Assembly: GCA_034658635.1 (NCBI GenBank)
Contig: JAYEFL010000186.1
Coordinates: forward strand, 12,002 to 76,001
Reading direction: 5' to 3'
Length of the DNA: 64,000 nucleotides
Source of the DNA: JABHCC01 sp034658635
GTDB taxonomy: Bacteria; Bacteroidota; Bacteroidia; Bacteroidales; UBA12481
Position numbers and translations under genes: made by a program. The first letter of the stretch is position 1; every line of letters starts with the position of its first letter. The notes below the pieces were generated by a model that did not search any database, was not told where the DNA came from, and saw only the letters and a list, made by a program, of their open reading frames with translations. Shown piece after piece: positions 43,010 through 52,133 of the stretch.

Positions 43010-45725
43010 AAAGCTGAATTAGTATCTGCTCCAATTCTTCGGCTTTAAATGGCTTACTTAAATAATCGTTCATGCCAGCTTCAATGCAAGTCTCCTTGTC
43101 GCCTTTCATAGCATTGGCTGTCATGGCAATAATATGGATAGGCTTAATTTGGTTATTTTCTGATTCATGAAGCCTGATTTGTCGCGTTGCTTCAAGTCCG
43201 TCCATAACGGGCATCATGATATCCATAAAGATGAGGTCATACTCTGTCGATTTGAATTTTTCAAGAGCCAGCTGTCCATTTTCTGCCAATTCCACCTGAT
43301 AGCCCATTTTTTCAAGATGTAAAACGGCAATTCTTTGATTAATCTTATTGTCTTCAACCAGAAGGATCAGGGGCTTATGTATGGATACAAGCTCTGTTTC
43401 TTCCGGCTGTTCTGTATCTATTGTCTCGTCTCTATCACTCAGGTCAATTGTAATCTCATCAAATCCTGCTGGCTCATCATTTTCTTCAGCCAGAGGTTCG
43501 TCAGGAGGTGGAATAAGGTCAACTTTCAGTGCTTTTTCCATACTGGTTTTTAGCTCCTGTATTTTGACAGGCTTATTCAGGTAGCCTGCAAATCCGCTTT
43601 CTTTCAATTCGTTAGGAGGTATTATATCAGCAATAGAAGATAACATCAACATTCTTACCGGGTTGGCTGTGAAGATTTTGTTGACTTGTTTAGCAAAGCT
43701 AAGCCCATCCATTTCAGGCATTTGACAATCAACCAAAACGATATCGAAGGGATTACCTGAGTTTATGGCTTCTGTGATTTGATCAATTCCGTGTCTGGGG
43801 TCAGTAACTTCCTCAACCTCACAAAACCAGAATTCAAGGTATTTTCTGAAAATCTGAAGATTAGTAGTGTTGTCGTCTACAACCAATACCTTAAGTCCGT
43901 TGATTTCTGAGTCCTCATTTATTGGTTCCTGAAAGACATGTGTGTCTTCATTGAAATAGGCAGAAAACCAAAAAGTAGATCCTTTTCCCGGTTTGCTTTC
44001 AACATCTATGGTTCCGTGCATCATACTAACCAGCTTTCGGGAAATTATGAGTCCCAAGCCAGTTCCTCCAAATTTCCGAGTTATTGAAGTATCGACCTGG
44101 CTAAATGATTGAAAGAGTTTTTCTTTTTGTTCAGAGGCGATTCCAATCCCTGTATCGCTAACCTTAAAGATCATTTTGTATCGATGTTCTTGTTTTTCAG
44201 ATAGCTCAGCTGAAATAAAAATTTCACCTTTCTCTGTGAATTTCACAGCGTTATTGGCCAGGTTCAGCAGAATCTGCTTGAGACGAAGAGGATCGCCAAA
44301 AACGTTTTGAGGGGTGTCTGTATCAATGAAGGTTACCAGATTGAGGTTTTTCTGAGCTGCTTTAATGGCAACAATATCTGCTACTTCTTCAACTACCTTG
44401 GTGATAGAGAAAGGAATTGATTCAAGTTCCAGTTTATCAGCTTCAATTTTTGAGAAGTCAAGGATATCATTAATAATAGACAGAAGGGTATTGGCTGAAT
44501 TTTCAATAATCTGAAGATATTCATGTTGATCATCTGAAACATCTGTTTTCAGCAGAATTTCTGTCATACCGATAATCCCGTTCATGGGAGTTCGGATTTC
44601 ATGTGACATATTGGCCAGGAAATTGGATTTAGCAAGGCTGGCTGCTTCAGCTTGTTCCTTGGCTTTCAGAATATCAATAGTTCGCTCTTTAATCCTCAGT
44701 TCCAGGTCTTTGCGTAATTCAGAAAACTCATCTGCCACTTCGTTAAAGTTTTCCGACGAGGTGCGAATTTCTGTATAATCAAAGGAAGGGAATAAGCCGC
44801 CTTCTTCTCCTTTGACCATTCCATGAGTAGATGCGTATATTTCACCCAGATAAATATCAAGGGCATTGAAATGCAAAAAGACGAATATTCCTATCAGGAT
44901 AGTTGTAAGCACAACGAACAAAAAAACCACTCCTTCTTTGTGAATATTGTTGCTAACGTATAGTCCAACAATAATCAGACTAACGAAAACCATTAATACC
45001 AGGAAGCTGAATGCAGATTTAAAGGAATAGCTTTTGGTTTGCTGGAGAGGGATATCTCTTTTGTGGGCTTCTTCTTTTAGTACTGGTCGGAGAAGGCTTA
45101 CAGCAAAGTCGGTAATTAAATACGCAAAATAGGAGTAGATAACAATTGCCAGGATTCCAGCCCCGAAAATAATCAAAGCATCAGTAATCGAGTGTTCGTG
45201 AAAATAAACTGCAGTAGAGGAAACAAGAGCTACAAGGATGGCATACGACAAGGAAACGAAAAAATTATTGATTGGCAGGCGAATAAAAGCTTTGGAGAAG
45301 AGTTTAAATTCCTTGTCGTTTATTGCCTTAATGGGAGCCCAGTCTAATCCTTTAGTCAAAAATTGATTGACAATTATGGGAGTTTTAGAAAAGCCTTTGA
45401 TTCCATTATTGCTAAACAAGCCGTAGTGAATGTAATGTATAATCGTGGTTGTTGTTGTTGCAACAATAATGGCCATTAAGCCATTTTTTATGGCTGATCC
45501 TGTAAAGTCATGAACTCCAAGAACAAGAAAGCCAGAGTAAAGTGATGCAAACCATGCACCGGTTACTGAAAACAGGGACACGGCAAAACCGAACGAAATC
45601 TTTTCTGCCAGTGGAGAAAAGACAGAGCGGAGTATGAAACGAAGAAAGCCATATTTACGATACGGTTGTAGAGGCATACCATAGTAATTCCAAGCAAATC
45701 TACTAAATTTGCTTATTCGTTTCAC
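42993..45725 (-). CDS. hybrid sensor histidine kinase with two receiver domains
   Basis: Membrane kinase of about 910 aa. The N-terminal third has some six to seven hydrophobic helices (for example ISFGFAVSLFSVTGAWFASL and VVFLFVVLTTILIGIFVFLHF) without a recognisable ligand domain. A coiled linker leads to the HisKA motif NMSHEIRTPMNG (about H375), the ATPase N and G boxes (LKQILLNLANNAVKF, GTGLGLIISRKL) and two receivers with acceptor Asp in VLVDCQMPEMDG (about D666) and LIFMDIMMPVMDG (about D835). There is no output domain, so phosphotransfer to another protein is expected. The start is a GTG at 45725; an ATG at 45677 is an alternative. Confidence 0.92.
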   Translation of the reverse strand: MKRISKFSRFAWNYYGMPLQPYRKYGFLRFILRSVFSPLAEKISFGFAVSLFSVTGAWFASLYSGFLVLGVHDFTGSAIKNGLMAIIVATTTTTIIHYIHYGLFSNNGIKGFSKTPIIVNQFLTKGLDWAPIKAINDKEFKLFSKAFIRLPINNFFVSLSYAILVALVSSTAVYFHEHSITDALIIFGAGILAIVIYSYFAYLITDFAVSLLRPVLKEEAHKRDIPLQQTKSYSFKSAFSFLVLMVFVSLIIVGLYVSNNIHKEGVVFLFVVLTTILIGIFVFLHFNALDIYLGEIYASTHGMVKGEEGGLFPSFDYTEIRTSSENFNEVADEFSELRKDLELRIKERTIDILKAKEQAEAASLAKSNFLANMSHEIRTPMNGIIGMTEILLKTDVSDDQHEYLQIIENSANTLLSIINDILDFSKIEADKLELESIPFSITKVVEEVADIVAIKAAQKNLNLVTFIDTDTPQNVFGDPLRLKQILLNLANNAVKFTEKGEIFISAELSEKQEHRYKMIFKVSDTGIGIASEQKEKLFQSFSQVDTSITRKFGGTGLGLIISRKLVSMMHGTIDVESKPGKGSTFWFSAYFNEDTHVFQEPINEDSEINGLKVLVVDDNTTNLQIFRKYLEFWFCEVEEVTDPRHGIDQITEAINSGNPFDIVLVDCQMPEMDGLSFAKQVNKIFTANPVRMLMLSSIADIIPPNELKESGFAGYLNKPVKIQELKTSMEKALKVDLIPPPDEPLAEENDEPAGFDEITIDLSDRDETIDTEQPEETELVSIHKPLILLVEDNKINQRIAVLHLEKMGYQVELAENGQLALEKFKSTEYDLIFMDIMMPVMDGLEATRQIRLHESENNQIKPIHIIAMTANAMKGDKETCIEAGMNDYLSKPFKAEELEQILIQLFKDQG

Positions 45726-45842
45726 TGTAGCTAATTATAATTGTATAAAAGAAATGCACATTGAGATTTTGCGTGAATATTGTCTTTCCAGGAAGATTCA
45801 AAATGAACTTAGGTCAAATCACAGGATTAAGTAGGATTTTCG

Positions 45843-46814
45843 ATGTACGATATATTTAATATTAACGATCCCAGGGAATTTGAAAATACCTGTCTGGATA
45901 CTTTCAGGTATCAATATGAGCATACAGTAATCTACCGTGAGTTTGTGGATTTAATAGGTGTAGATTCCAAAGAAGTACAGCATATTAACCAAATTCCATT
46001 TCTTCCTATTTCATTTTTTAAGACCCAGCGGATCATTTCCGACGAGAAAGATGCTGAAATTATCTTCAGTTCAAGTGGGACATCAGGCATGCCTGCCAGT
46101 CAGCATCTGGTAAGCGACTCTGATCTATACCGAAAAAGCTTCACGAGAGGGTTTGAATATTTCTACAGATCTTCTGCCAACTACTGTTTTCTGGCCTTGC
46201 TTCCATCCTATCTTGAAAGACAAGGTTCTTCCCTGATCTTTATGATGGATTATTTCATCGAACAGAGCAGGTTTCCGCAAAGTGGGTTCTATCTGAATGA
46301 ACTGGATGAATTGGCTTCAGTTCTAAAGGCAAACACAAAAAATAAAATACCTACCATCCTCCTTGGAGTAAGTTATGCACTTCTTGATCTGGCTGAATTT
46401 TATCCGATGGATCTGAGCCAGATAATAGTTATGGAAACAGGAGGAATGAAAGGTAATCGTCCTGAAATATCCAAAGAGAAGTTACACGCAATTTTCTGTA
46501 ATGCATTTAACCTACAGGTAGTTCATTCTGAATATGGAATGACAGAATTGCTATCACAAGCATATTCTCAAGGTAATGGAAGGTTTTTTGCACCACCCTG
46601 GATGAACGTTTGGATAAGAGATCCCTTTGATCCACTGGCATATTTTGATTCAGGAAAAGCCGGAGGAATGAACATCATTGATCTGGCCAATCTATATTCA
46701 TGCTCCTTTATCCAAACGGATGATCTGGGGAAACTAAATGAAGACGGTTCATTTCAGGTTCTTGGTCGTCTGGAGGCCACTGACGTAAGAGGCTGTAATC
46801 TCCTGGTTCAATAA
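45843..46814 (+). CDS. LuxE-like acyl-protein synthetase family protein
   Basis: Protein of 323 aa resembling the LuxE acyl-protein synthetase/ANL adenylate-forming superfamily. The phosphate-binding loop FSSSGTSGMPASQH and the later SEYGMTELLSQAYS motif of adenylating enzymes are visible, and QTDDLGKLNEDGSFQVLGR is the hinge region. There is no luxCD gene nearby, so bioluminescence is not implied; Bacteroidota homologs of unknown role are common. It is a single gene that converges on pgk, with a repeat in the gap. Confidence 0.83.
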   Translation: MYDIFNINDPREFENTCLDTFRYQYEHTVIYREFVDLIGVDSKEVQHINQIPFLPISFFKTQRIISDEKDAEIIFSSSGTSGMPASQHLVSDSDLYRKSFTRGFEYFYRSSANYCFLALLPSYLERQGSSLIFMMDYFIEQSRFPQSGFYLNELDELASVLKANTKNKIPTILLGVSYALLDLAEFYPMDLSQIIVMETGGMKGNRPEISKEKLHAIFCNAFNLQVVHSEYGMTELLSQAYSQGNGRFFAPPWMNVWIRDPFDPLAYFDSGKAGGMNIIDLANLYSCSFIQTDDLGKLNEDGSFQVLGRLEATDVRGCNLLVQ

Positions 46815-46839
46815 AGCAGAGTCGACATTTCTCAGAGCC

Positions 46840-46860
46840 GACACATGGGTCTGCCCCTAC
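46840..46860. repeat. copy of the GACACAT-GGTCTGCCCCTAC repeat
   Basis: GACACATGGGTCTGCCCCTAC is almost the same as the sequence at 31582-31602 downstream of the DUF4270 gene. It again lies directly after a stop codon, here in the gap between the convergent luxE-like and pgk genes and running into the first base of the pgk stop region. Confidence 0.6.
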
Positions 46861-48050
46861 TGGCCTCTGATTGCTTTGATGCCTGGTAATTCTTTTCCTT
46901 CTATATATTCAAGCAGTGCTCCGCCTCCTGTTGAAACGTAGGATACCTGATTGGCCATATTGAATTTATTGATAGCGGCTACAGAATCTCCACCACCAAC
47001 CAATGAGAATGCGCCATTAGCAGTTGCTTTTGCTATAGCTTTTGCCACTTCAACAGTTCCTTGCTGGAAGTTATCCATTTCGAAAACACCCATAGGACCG
47101 TTCCATAGAATGGTTTTTGAGTTAAGGATAGTTTCTGTGAATTCCTGAATAGAATTTTTGGCAATATCCATTCCCATCCATCCTTCTGGAATTGCGTCAA
47201 TTTCACTTTCTGCACGATTAGCTTCATTACTAAAAGTATCGCCATTAAGGCTATCTGTTGGGAGTAACAGTTTTACTCCGGCTTCTTCGGCCTTTTCAAT
47301 AACGGATTTAGCGGTTTCAAGATAATCTTCTTCAACCAGAGAATTACCAATTTGGCCTCCCATAGCCTTTATAAAGGTGAAAGTCATGCCACCTCCAATG
47401 ATTAGGTTATCAACTTTGCCCAGAAGATTTTCAATAATGGTGATTTTGGATGAAACTTTGGCTCCGCCGAGTACGGCTGTAAAAGGTTTCTTCGAGGCAC
47501 TAATTACGCTATCGATACTTTTGAGCTCATTTTCAATTACAAATCCAAAGAGCTTTTCCTCGTTAAAATATTTGGCTATTATGGTTGTTGATGCATGTGC
47601 TCTGTGTGCTGTGCCAAAAGCATCATTGACATAAACGTCGGCCAGATCGGCCAGTTTTTTTGCAAATGCTTCATCACCTTTGGTTTCTTCTTTGTAGAAG
47701 CGCAAGTTTTCCAACAATAATACTTCGCCTGGCTTCAGTTCTCTGGCAATCAAAGCAGCCTCTTCACCAATACAATCAGGAGCAAATTTCACTTTCAGGT
47801 TCAATTTAGCTTCCAGATCGGGAATCAGGTGAACAAGGCTAAACTTTTCTTCTGGTCCGTTTTTCGGACGGCCAAGATGTGACATGAGGATAACTGATCC
47901 TCCATCTGAAAGTATTTTTTTAATACTAGGAATGGTTGCTCGTATTCTTGTATCATCAGTAATTTCATATTGAGCGTTAAGGGGCACATTGAAATCTACC
48001 CGTATTATTGCTCTTTTTCCATTGAAATTATAGTTGGTCATCGTTTTCAT
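46857..48050 (-). CDS. pgk: phosphoglycerate kinase
   Basis: Glycolytic kinase of 397 aa. It shows RVDFNVPL, the substrate loop SHLGRPK, LLENLRFYKEE, the nucleotide site LGGAKVSSKI and the C-terminal FSLVGGGDSVAAINKF. An ATG at 48050 (MKTMTNYNF) is taken; an ATG at 48041 is equally plausible, and the TTG at 48056 is less so. It has its own promoter-like box. Confidence 0.97.
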   Translation of the reverse strand: MKTMTNYNFNGKRAIIRVDFNVPLNAQYEITDDTRIRATIPSIKKILSDGGSVILMSHLGRPKNGPEEKFSLVHLIPDLEAKLNLKVKFAPDCIGEEAALIARELKPGEVLLLENLRFYKEETKGDEAFAKKLADLADVYVNDAFGTAHRAHASTTIIAKYFNEEKLFGFVIENELKSIDSVISASKKPFTAVLGGAKVSSKITIIENLLGKVDNLIIGGGMTFTFIKAMGGQIGNSLVEEDYLETAKSVIEKAEEAGVKLLLPTDSLNGDTFSNEANRAESEIDAIPEGWMGMDIAKNSIQEFTETILNSKTILWNGPMGVFEMDNFQQGTVEVAKAIAKATANGAFSLVGGGDSVAAINKFNMANQVSYVSTGGGALLEYIEGKELPGIKAIRGQ

Positions 48051-48080
48051 AATCAAAAAATATTGGGATTAGTAATTCGA

Positions 48081-48088
48081 CAAAGATA
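48081..48088 (-). promoter_or_regulatory. -7 box (TATCTTTG) for pgk
   Basis: On the minus strand TATCTTTG lies 30 bases before the ATG at 48050. No TTG is found at the normal -33 distance. Confidence 0.45.
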
Positions 48089-48147
48089 AATAATGAGTCA
48101 GGATTTTTATATGAACTTTGGTATGAATATTTTTGGGGTTTCAACAG

Positions 48148-49284
48148 ATGTTGTTTAAACAGATAATTGGACATACCGCTATAAAGAACCGATTGCTTCG
48201 GTCATCACTTAACTCACGGGTGAGTCATGCCTTGTTATTACATGGTCCTGAGGGGAATGGAAAATTTGCTCTGGCCATGGCATTTGCACAATTTTTGAAT
48301 TGTACCGGCATAAAATCTGAGGATTCTTGTGGAGTTTGCCCATCCTGCCAAAAGGCAGCTAAATTAATCCATCCTGATATTCACTATATTTTTCCGGTTG
48401 CGACTTCGAAAAAGGTTACTTCAGACCCTGTCAGTGATCGTTATATTGCCGAATGGAGGGAATATATTGCTGATTTGCCCTATCCCAGCTTGCAGGGCTG
48501 GATGAATTATCTGGATATTGAGAATAAGCAGGGAGGTATTTTCAAGAAGGAGGCAGAGGAATTGTTGCGCAAGCTTAGTTTGAAAGCTTTTGAGTCGGAA
48601 TATAAGGTTGTGATTATCTGGCTCCCCGAGAAAATGAATCCCACTACTGCCAATAAGTTGCTCAAGGTTATTGAGGAGCCGCCTGAAAAGACAGTTTTTT
48701 TGCTGCTTGCTGAACAGACGGAAAAAATTCTTCCAACCATCCTTTCAAGAACGCAATTAATCATTGTACCCAAGCTGAGTGATGAGGATCTTGTTGAAGG
48801 ACTCGAGGAGCGTTATCCTGAATTGGCAGAGAAGCTACCTGAAATTGTTCCTCTGGCAGAAGGCAATTATTTGCGAGCTGTTAATCTGCTAAATACCAAT
48901 GAGCAGATTCAGTTTTATCAGGAGCATTTTATCAAGTGGATGAGAATGTGTTTCCGCTACAGAGTTAATGATATTATTAATTGGATTCCTGCTATTGCCA
49001 GTATGGGTCGCGAGAGACAGAAAGCTTTTCTTCAATATGGCTTGCATCTGATAAGGGAAAATTATTTACTTAATCAGAATCTTGAGTCGGTGACGCGAAT
49101 GACCCCCACAGAAAGGGAATTTTCGAGTCGGTTTTTTGCTTTTATTCATCCGGGCAATATTGAAGCTCTGTTTTCCAGTATTTCCAAAGCAATTCAGCAT
49201 ATTGAGATGAATGCTAATCCCAGGATTTTATTTCTTGATTTGAGTATGGAGATGTATAAGGCGCTAAAAATCAAGGCATCTTAA
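48148..49284 (+). CDS. holB: DNA polymerase III delta' subunit-like clamp-loader ATPase
   Basis: AAA+ clamp-loader subunit of 378 aa from the ATG at 48148 (MLFKQIIGHTAIKNRL). It has the P-loop-like HGPEGNGKFALA (about 33-39), a four-Cys zinc module (C52, C61, C64, C67 in CTG...CGVCPSC) and the sensor region ILSRTQLIIVPKLS. The Walker A threonine/serine is replaced by Phe, as is usual for delta' subunits that do not hydrolyse ATP. It leads the holB-ricT-gldH run. Confidence 0.9.
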   Translation: MLFKQIIGHTAIKNRLLRSSLNSRVSHALLLHGPEGNGKFALAMAFAQFLNCTGIKSEDSCGVCPSCQKAAKLIHPDIHYIFPVATSKKVTSDPVSDRYIAEWREYIADLPYPSLQGWMNYLDIENKQGGIFKKEAEELLRKLSLKAFESEYKVVIIWLPEKMNPTTANKLLKVIEEPPEKTVFLLLAEQTEKILPTILSRTQLIIVPKLSDEDLVEGLEERYPELAEKLPEIVPLAEGNYLRAVNLLNTNEQIQFYQEHFIKWMRMCFRYRVNDIINWIPAIASMGRERQKAFLQYGLHLIRENYLLNQNLESVTRMTPTEREFSSRFFAFIHPGNIEALFSSISKAIQHIEMNANPRILFLDLSMEMYKALKIKAS

Positions 49285-49392
49285 GCCATCCTTCATTTGT
49301 TACGCTTTTAATCTGGAATCCTTATCTTTACTGGCTGATAAAATTAATCCTTCCCTGGCTGAAGAGCATTAGGGAATCAATATATAACACCC

Positions 49393-50550
49393 ATGACAAT
49401 AACTGTTGATCCCGGATTGTTCCGGGGGTGCCCGCGACTGGATGAAGAAAAAAGTCAAAATGCCAATTCAAGCCATGACAGCTGTTGCAAGTTGAATGCA
49501 ACTAATTGGTTATCCGATATACCTCATAATATTACCGAAAATGATCTGGTGGAGATTCGTTTTAAAAATACCCGAAAAGGGTATTACCGTAATGTTAATG
49601 CCCTGAATTTGAAAGCCGGAGAGTTGGTGGCTGTGGAGGCATCACCAGGGCATGATATTGGAATGGTTTCGTTAACTGGTCCTTTGACGATTAATCAGAT
49701 GGCCAAAAATGGGATATCTCACAGAGACACTGAATTCAGAAAGATTTACCGGAAGACTAAGCAGACCGATATTGATAAGTGGAAAGAGGCGATTGATCTT
49801 GAGCAGAGAACTATGATTCGCTCTCGGCAAATAGCCATGGATCTGAGTCTTAACATGAAGATCGGGGATGTAGAATATCAGGGCGATAAAACAAAGGCCA
49901 TATTCTATTATATTGCAGATGAGCGTGTTGACTTTCGGGAGTTGATAAAGGTTCTTGCTGATGAATTCAGGATTCGTGTTGAGATGCGACAGATTGGAGC
50001 CAGGCAGGAGGCTGGAAGGATTGGCGGAATAGGATCATGCGGACGTGAGTTGTGCTGCTCAACATTTGTTTCAAATTTTGTTTCGGTAACAACTACAGTA
50101 GCCCGGCAACAGGAGCTCTCTTTAAATCCCCAGAAGCTTGCCGGTCAGTGTGGAAAGCTAAAGTGTTGCCTCAATTATGAGGTGGATGTATACCTTGATG
50201 CACGTAAGGAATTCCCTTCTCCGGAGATTATTCTTGAAACAGAAGAAGGGAAAGCGTATCACCAGAAAACAGATATCTTTAAACGAGTAATGTGGTATTC
50301 ATTTGACTCTGCTCATGCTACCAACCTGATGTCGGTTCCGGTGGAACGTGTGAAAGAAATTATTCAATTGAACAAGCGGGGTCAGGTTGTTGAGCGTTTG
50401 CTCCTCAAGAAGCTGGAAGAACTTGAACCAATTGGATATATGAATGCTGTTGGTCAGGAGAGTCTTACACGATTTGATGACAAAAAGAAAAAGAAGCGGG
50501 ATAATCAGCACTGGTCACACAGGAAAGGAAGACGCAAACCATCAAGATGA
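49393..50550 (+). CDS. ricT: PSP1-domain protein, RicT/YaaT-like
   Basis: Protein of 385 aa with the PSP1 domain in the middle (IDLEQRTMIRSRQIAMDLSL through IGARQEAGRIGGIGSCGREL) and the conserved cysteines CGRELCCSTF and QCGKLKCCLNYE, which in Bacillus RicT help bind an iron-sulfur cluster. A basic Lys/Arg tail ends the protein. Its Bacillus partners RicA and RicF are not visible here, so the role in Bacteroidota is uncertain. It sits between holB and gldH, overlapping gldH by four bases. Confidence 0.88.
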   Translation: MTITVDPGLFRGCPRLDEEKSQNANSSHDSCCKLNATNWLSDIPHNITENDLVEIRFKNTRKGYYRNVNALNLKAGELVAVEASPGHDIGMVSLTGPLTINQMAKNGISHRDTEFRKIYRKTKQTDIDKWKEAIDLEQRTMIRSRQIAMDLSLNMKIGDVEYQGDKTKAIFYYIADERVDFRELIKVLADEFRIRVEMRQIGARQEAGRIGGIGSCGRELCCSTFVSNFVSVTTTVARQQELSLNPQKLAGQCGKLKCCLNYEVDVYLDARKEFPSPEIILETEEGKAYHQKTDIFKRVMWYSFDSAHATNLMSVPVERVKEIIQLNKRGQVVERLLLKKLEELEPIGYMNAVGQESLTRFDDKKKKKRDNQHWSHRKGRRKPSR

Positions 50551-51017
50551 TAAAACTGCGGATAGCTATTGCCCTAATTATGATTAGCCTGATGACCTTT
50601 TCTTGTCATCGGGGATTCTTGTTTGAGAGTACGGTTTCATTACCTGCTGAGGGATGGACTACTGAAGGGTTTGTTGCTTTTGAGGTGATGGTGGATGACA
50701 CTATCGGGAATTACAGCATTGATTTATACATTAGGAATGACGGGCGGTATGCTTATTCAAATCTCTTTTTGTTTATTAATACTCTTGCACCAACAGGAGC
50801 TCAAATCCGTGATACGATTGAATGCACTCTGGCTGACAGGTCTGGAAAGTGGCTAGGAAGGGGAATCGGGAGTCAATATAGCATAGAGATACCATACAAA
50901 TACAGAGTTAGTTTTCCGTATAAAGGCATCTATCGTTTTGAGATTGAACAGGGTATGCGGCAGAATCCTTTATTACACATTACTGATGTGGGAATTTCCA
51001 TAAAAGCGGGAGAATAA
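50547..51017 (+). CDS. gldH: gliding motility lipoprotein GldH
   Basis: Lipoprotein of 156 aa with a signal peptide and lipobox ending at C20 (ALIMISLMTFSC). The remainder fits GldH: FESTVSLPAEGWTTEGFVAFEV, a beta-rich middle and LLHITDVGISI near the end. In Flavobacterium johnsoniae GldH is required for gliding; it is also kept in many non-gliding Bacteroidota. The four-base overlap with ricT and the three-base gap to trmB show one operon. Confidence 0.9.
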   Translation: MIKLRIAIALIMISLMTFSCHRGFLFESTVSLPAEGWTTEGFVAFEVMVDDTIGNYSIDLYIRNDGRYAYSNLFLFINTLAPTGAQIRDTIECTLADRSGKWLGRGIGSQYSIEIPYKYRVSFPYKGIYRFEIEQGMRQNPLLHITDVGISIKAGE

Positions 51018-51019
51018 TT

Positions 51020-51736
51020 GTGGCACGACCAAGTAAGTTAAAGCGATTTGCTGAAATGAGCGAATTCTCTCACGTATTTGAGCCTGATGGTCAGGCAATC
51101 ATGCGGGAGGATTACATGATGAAAGGATGCTGGAAGGAGAAGTTTTTCCGGAATGATAAGCCTTTGACTGTGGAATTGGGATGTGGAAGAGGAGAATATA
51201 CAGTTGGATTAGCAGAAAAATTCAGTGAGAAAAACTTTCTGGGCATAGATGTCAAAGGTGCGCGTATGTGGAAGGGGGCCACTTATGCTCTTAAGCAAGG
51301 GCTGAGTAATGTTGGCTTCGTGAGGAGCAGGATAGAGTTTATTGAGCATATTTTTATGCCGGGAGAAGTGGATGAGATCTGGATTACCTTTCCTGATCCG
51401 CAACCAAAAAAGGAAACTGCCAGGCTGATACACACTAATCTGCTCAAGTCTTATCAGAATGTTATCAGGCCAGGCGGATATATACACCTCAAAACAGATA
51501 GCAGAATGTTGCATGAGCATCTGCTGTTCATTCTTAAACACAATAATATCCCTCCTGAAGTAGCTACTGCTGACTTGTACTTAACTCACCCTGATGACGA
51601 ATTGCTTTCAGTGAAGACCTATTATGAGGAAAGTTTTCTTGCTCAGGGAAAACCAATAACTTATATCCGTTTCAAGATTCCTGAAGGACATGTATTTACA
51701 AAAACAGAATACTTTAATGCACAAGCCTGGATCTGA
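51020..51736 (+). CDS. trmB: tRNA (guanine-N7-)-methyltransferase
   Basis: SAM-dependent methyltransferase of 238 aa modifying G46 of tRNA. It has the SAM motif VELGCGRGEYTVGLAEKF, GIDVKGARMWKGA, and the TrmB signature ITFPDPQPKKETARL. The start codon is GTG at 51020. Its last 20 bases overlap the start of the following MGMT-like gene. Confidence 0.95.
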   Translation: MARPSKLKRFAEMSEFSHVFEPDGQAIMREDYMMKGCWKEKFFRNDKPLTVELGCGRGEYTVGLAEKFSEKNFLGIDVKGARMWKGATYALKQGLSNVGFVRSRIEFIEHIFMPGEVDEIWITFPDPQPKKETARLIHTNLLKSYQNVIRPGGYIHLKTDSRMLHEHLLFILKHNNIPPEVATADLYLTHPDDELLSVKTYYEESFLAQGKPITYIRFKIPEGHVFTKTEYFNAQAWI

Positions 51737-52061
51737 TATTGGATTTTTTGAACGGGTTTTTGAGGTGGTCAGATTAATTCCTCCAGGCCGGGTAAGTAGT
51801 TATGGTGCTATTGCCAGGGCCATTGGTTCTCCACAGGCAGCACGTATGGTTGGATGGGCTGTTAATCAGTCTTTTTCTGGTGGAGAGTTTCTTCCGGCAC
51901 ACAGGGTTGTTAACCGGAATGGTTTACTCACCGGGAAACGTCATTTTGGTGGATCAGATGTAATGCAGCAATTGCTCGAAAGTGAGGGTATTCTGGTTGA
52001 AAATGACCGGATTACTGATTTTGAAAAGCATTTCTGGGACCCAATGGAATTATCTGATTAA
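51717..52061 (+). CDS. alkyltransferase-like (ATL) protein
   Basis: Protein of 114 aa from the ATG at 51717, similar to the C-terminal DNA-binding domain of O6-alkylguanine-DNA methyltransferases (GRVSSYGAIARAIGSPQAAR). The acceptor motif PCHRV is PAHRV here (A61 in place of Cys), so it cannot take up an alkyl group; this is the hallmark of ATL proteins that flag lesions for nucleotide excision repair. It overlaps trmB by 20 bases, suggesting coupled translation. Confidence 0.9.
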   Translation: MHKPGSDIGFFERVFEVVRLIPPGRVSSYGAIARAIGSPQAARMVGWAVNQSFSGGEFLPAHRVVNRNGLLTGKRHFGGSDVMQQLLESEGILVENDRITDFEKHFWDPMELSD

Positions 52062-52089
52062 AACTCTCTGTTACCTGAGTCATTTTTCT

Positions 52090-52097
52090 TACTTTTG
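52090..52097 (+). promoter_or_regulatory. -7 box (TACTTTTG) for mrp
   Basis: A TAnnTTTG match followed by an A+T-rich leader, 36 bases before the mrp ATG at 52134. It indicates that mrp-nfu can be transcribed separately from the upstream operon. Confidence 0.5.
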
Positions 52098-52133
52098 CAG
52101 CTTAATTTAAATTAAATAAAAATAAGCGGAGCC

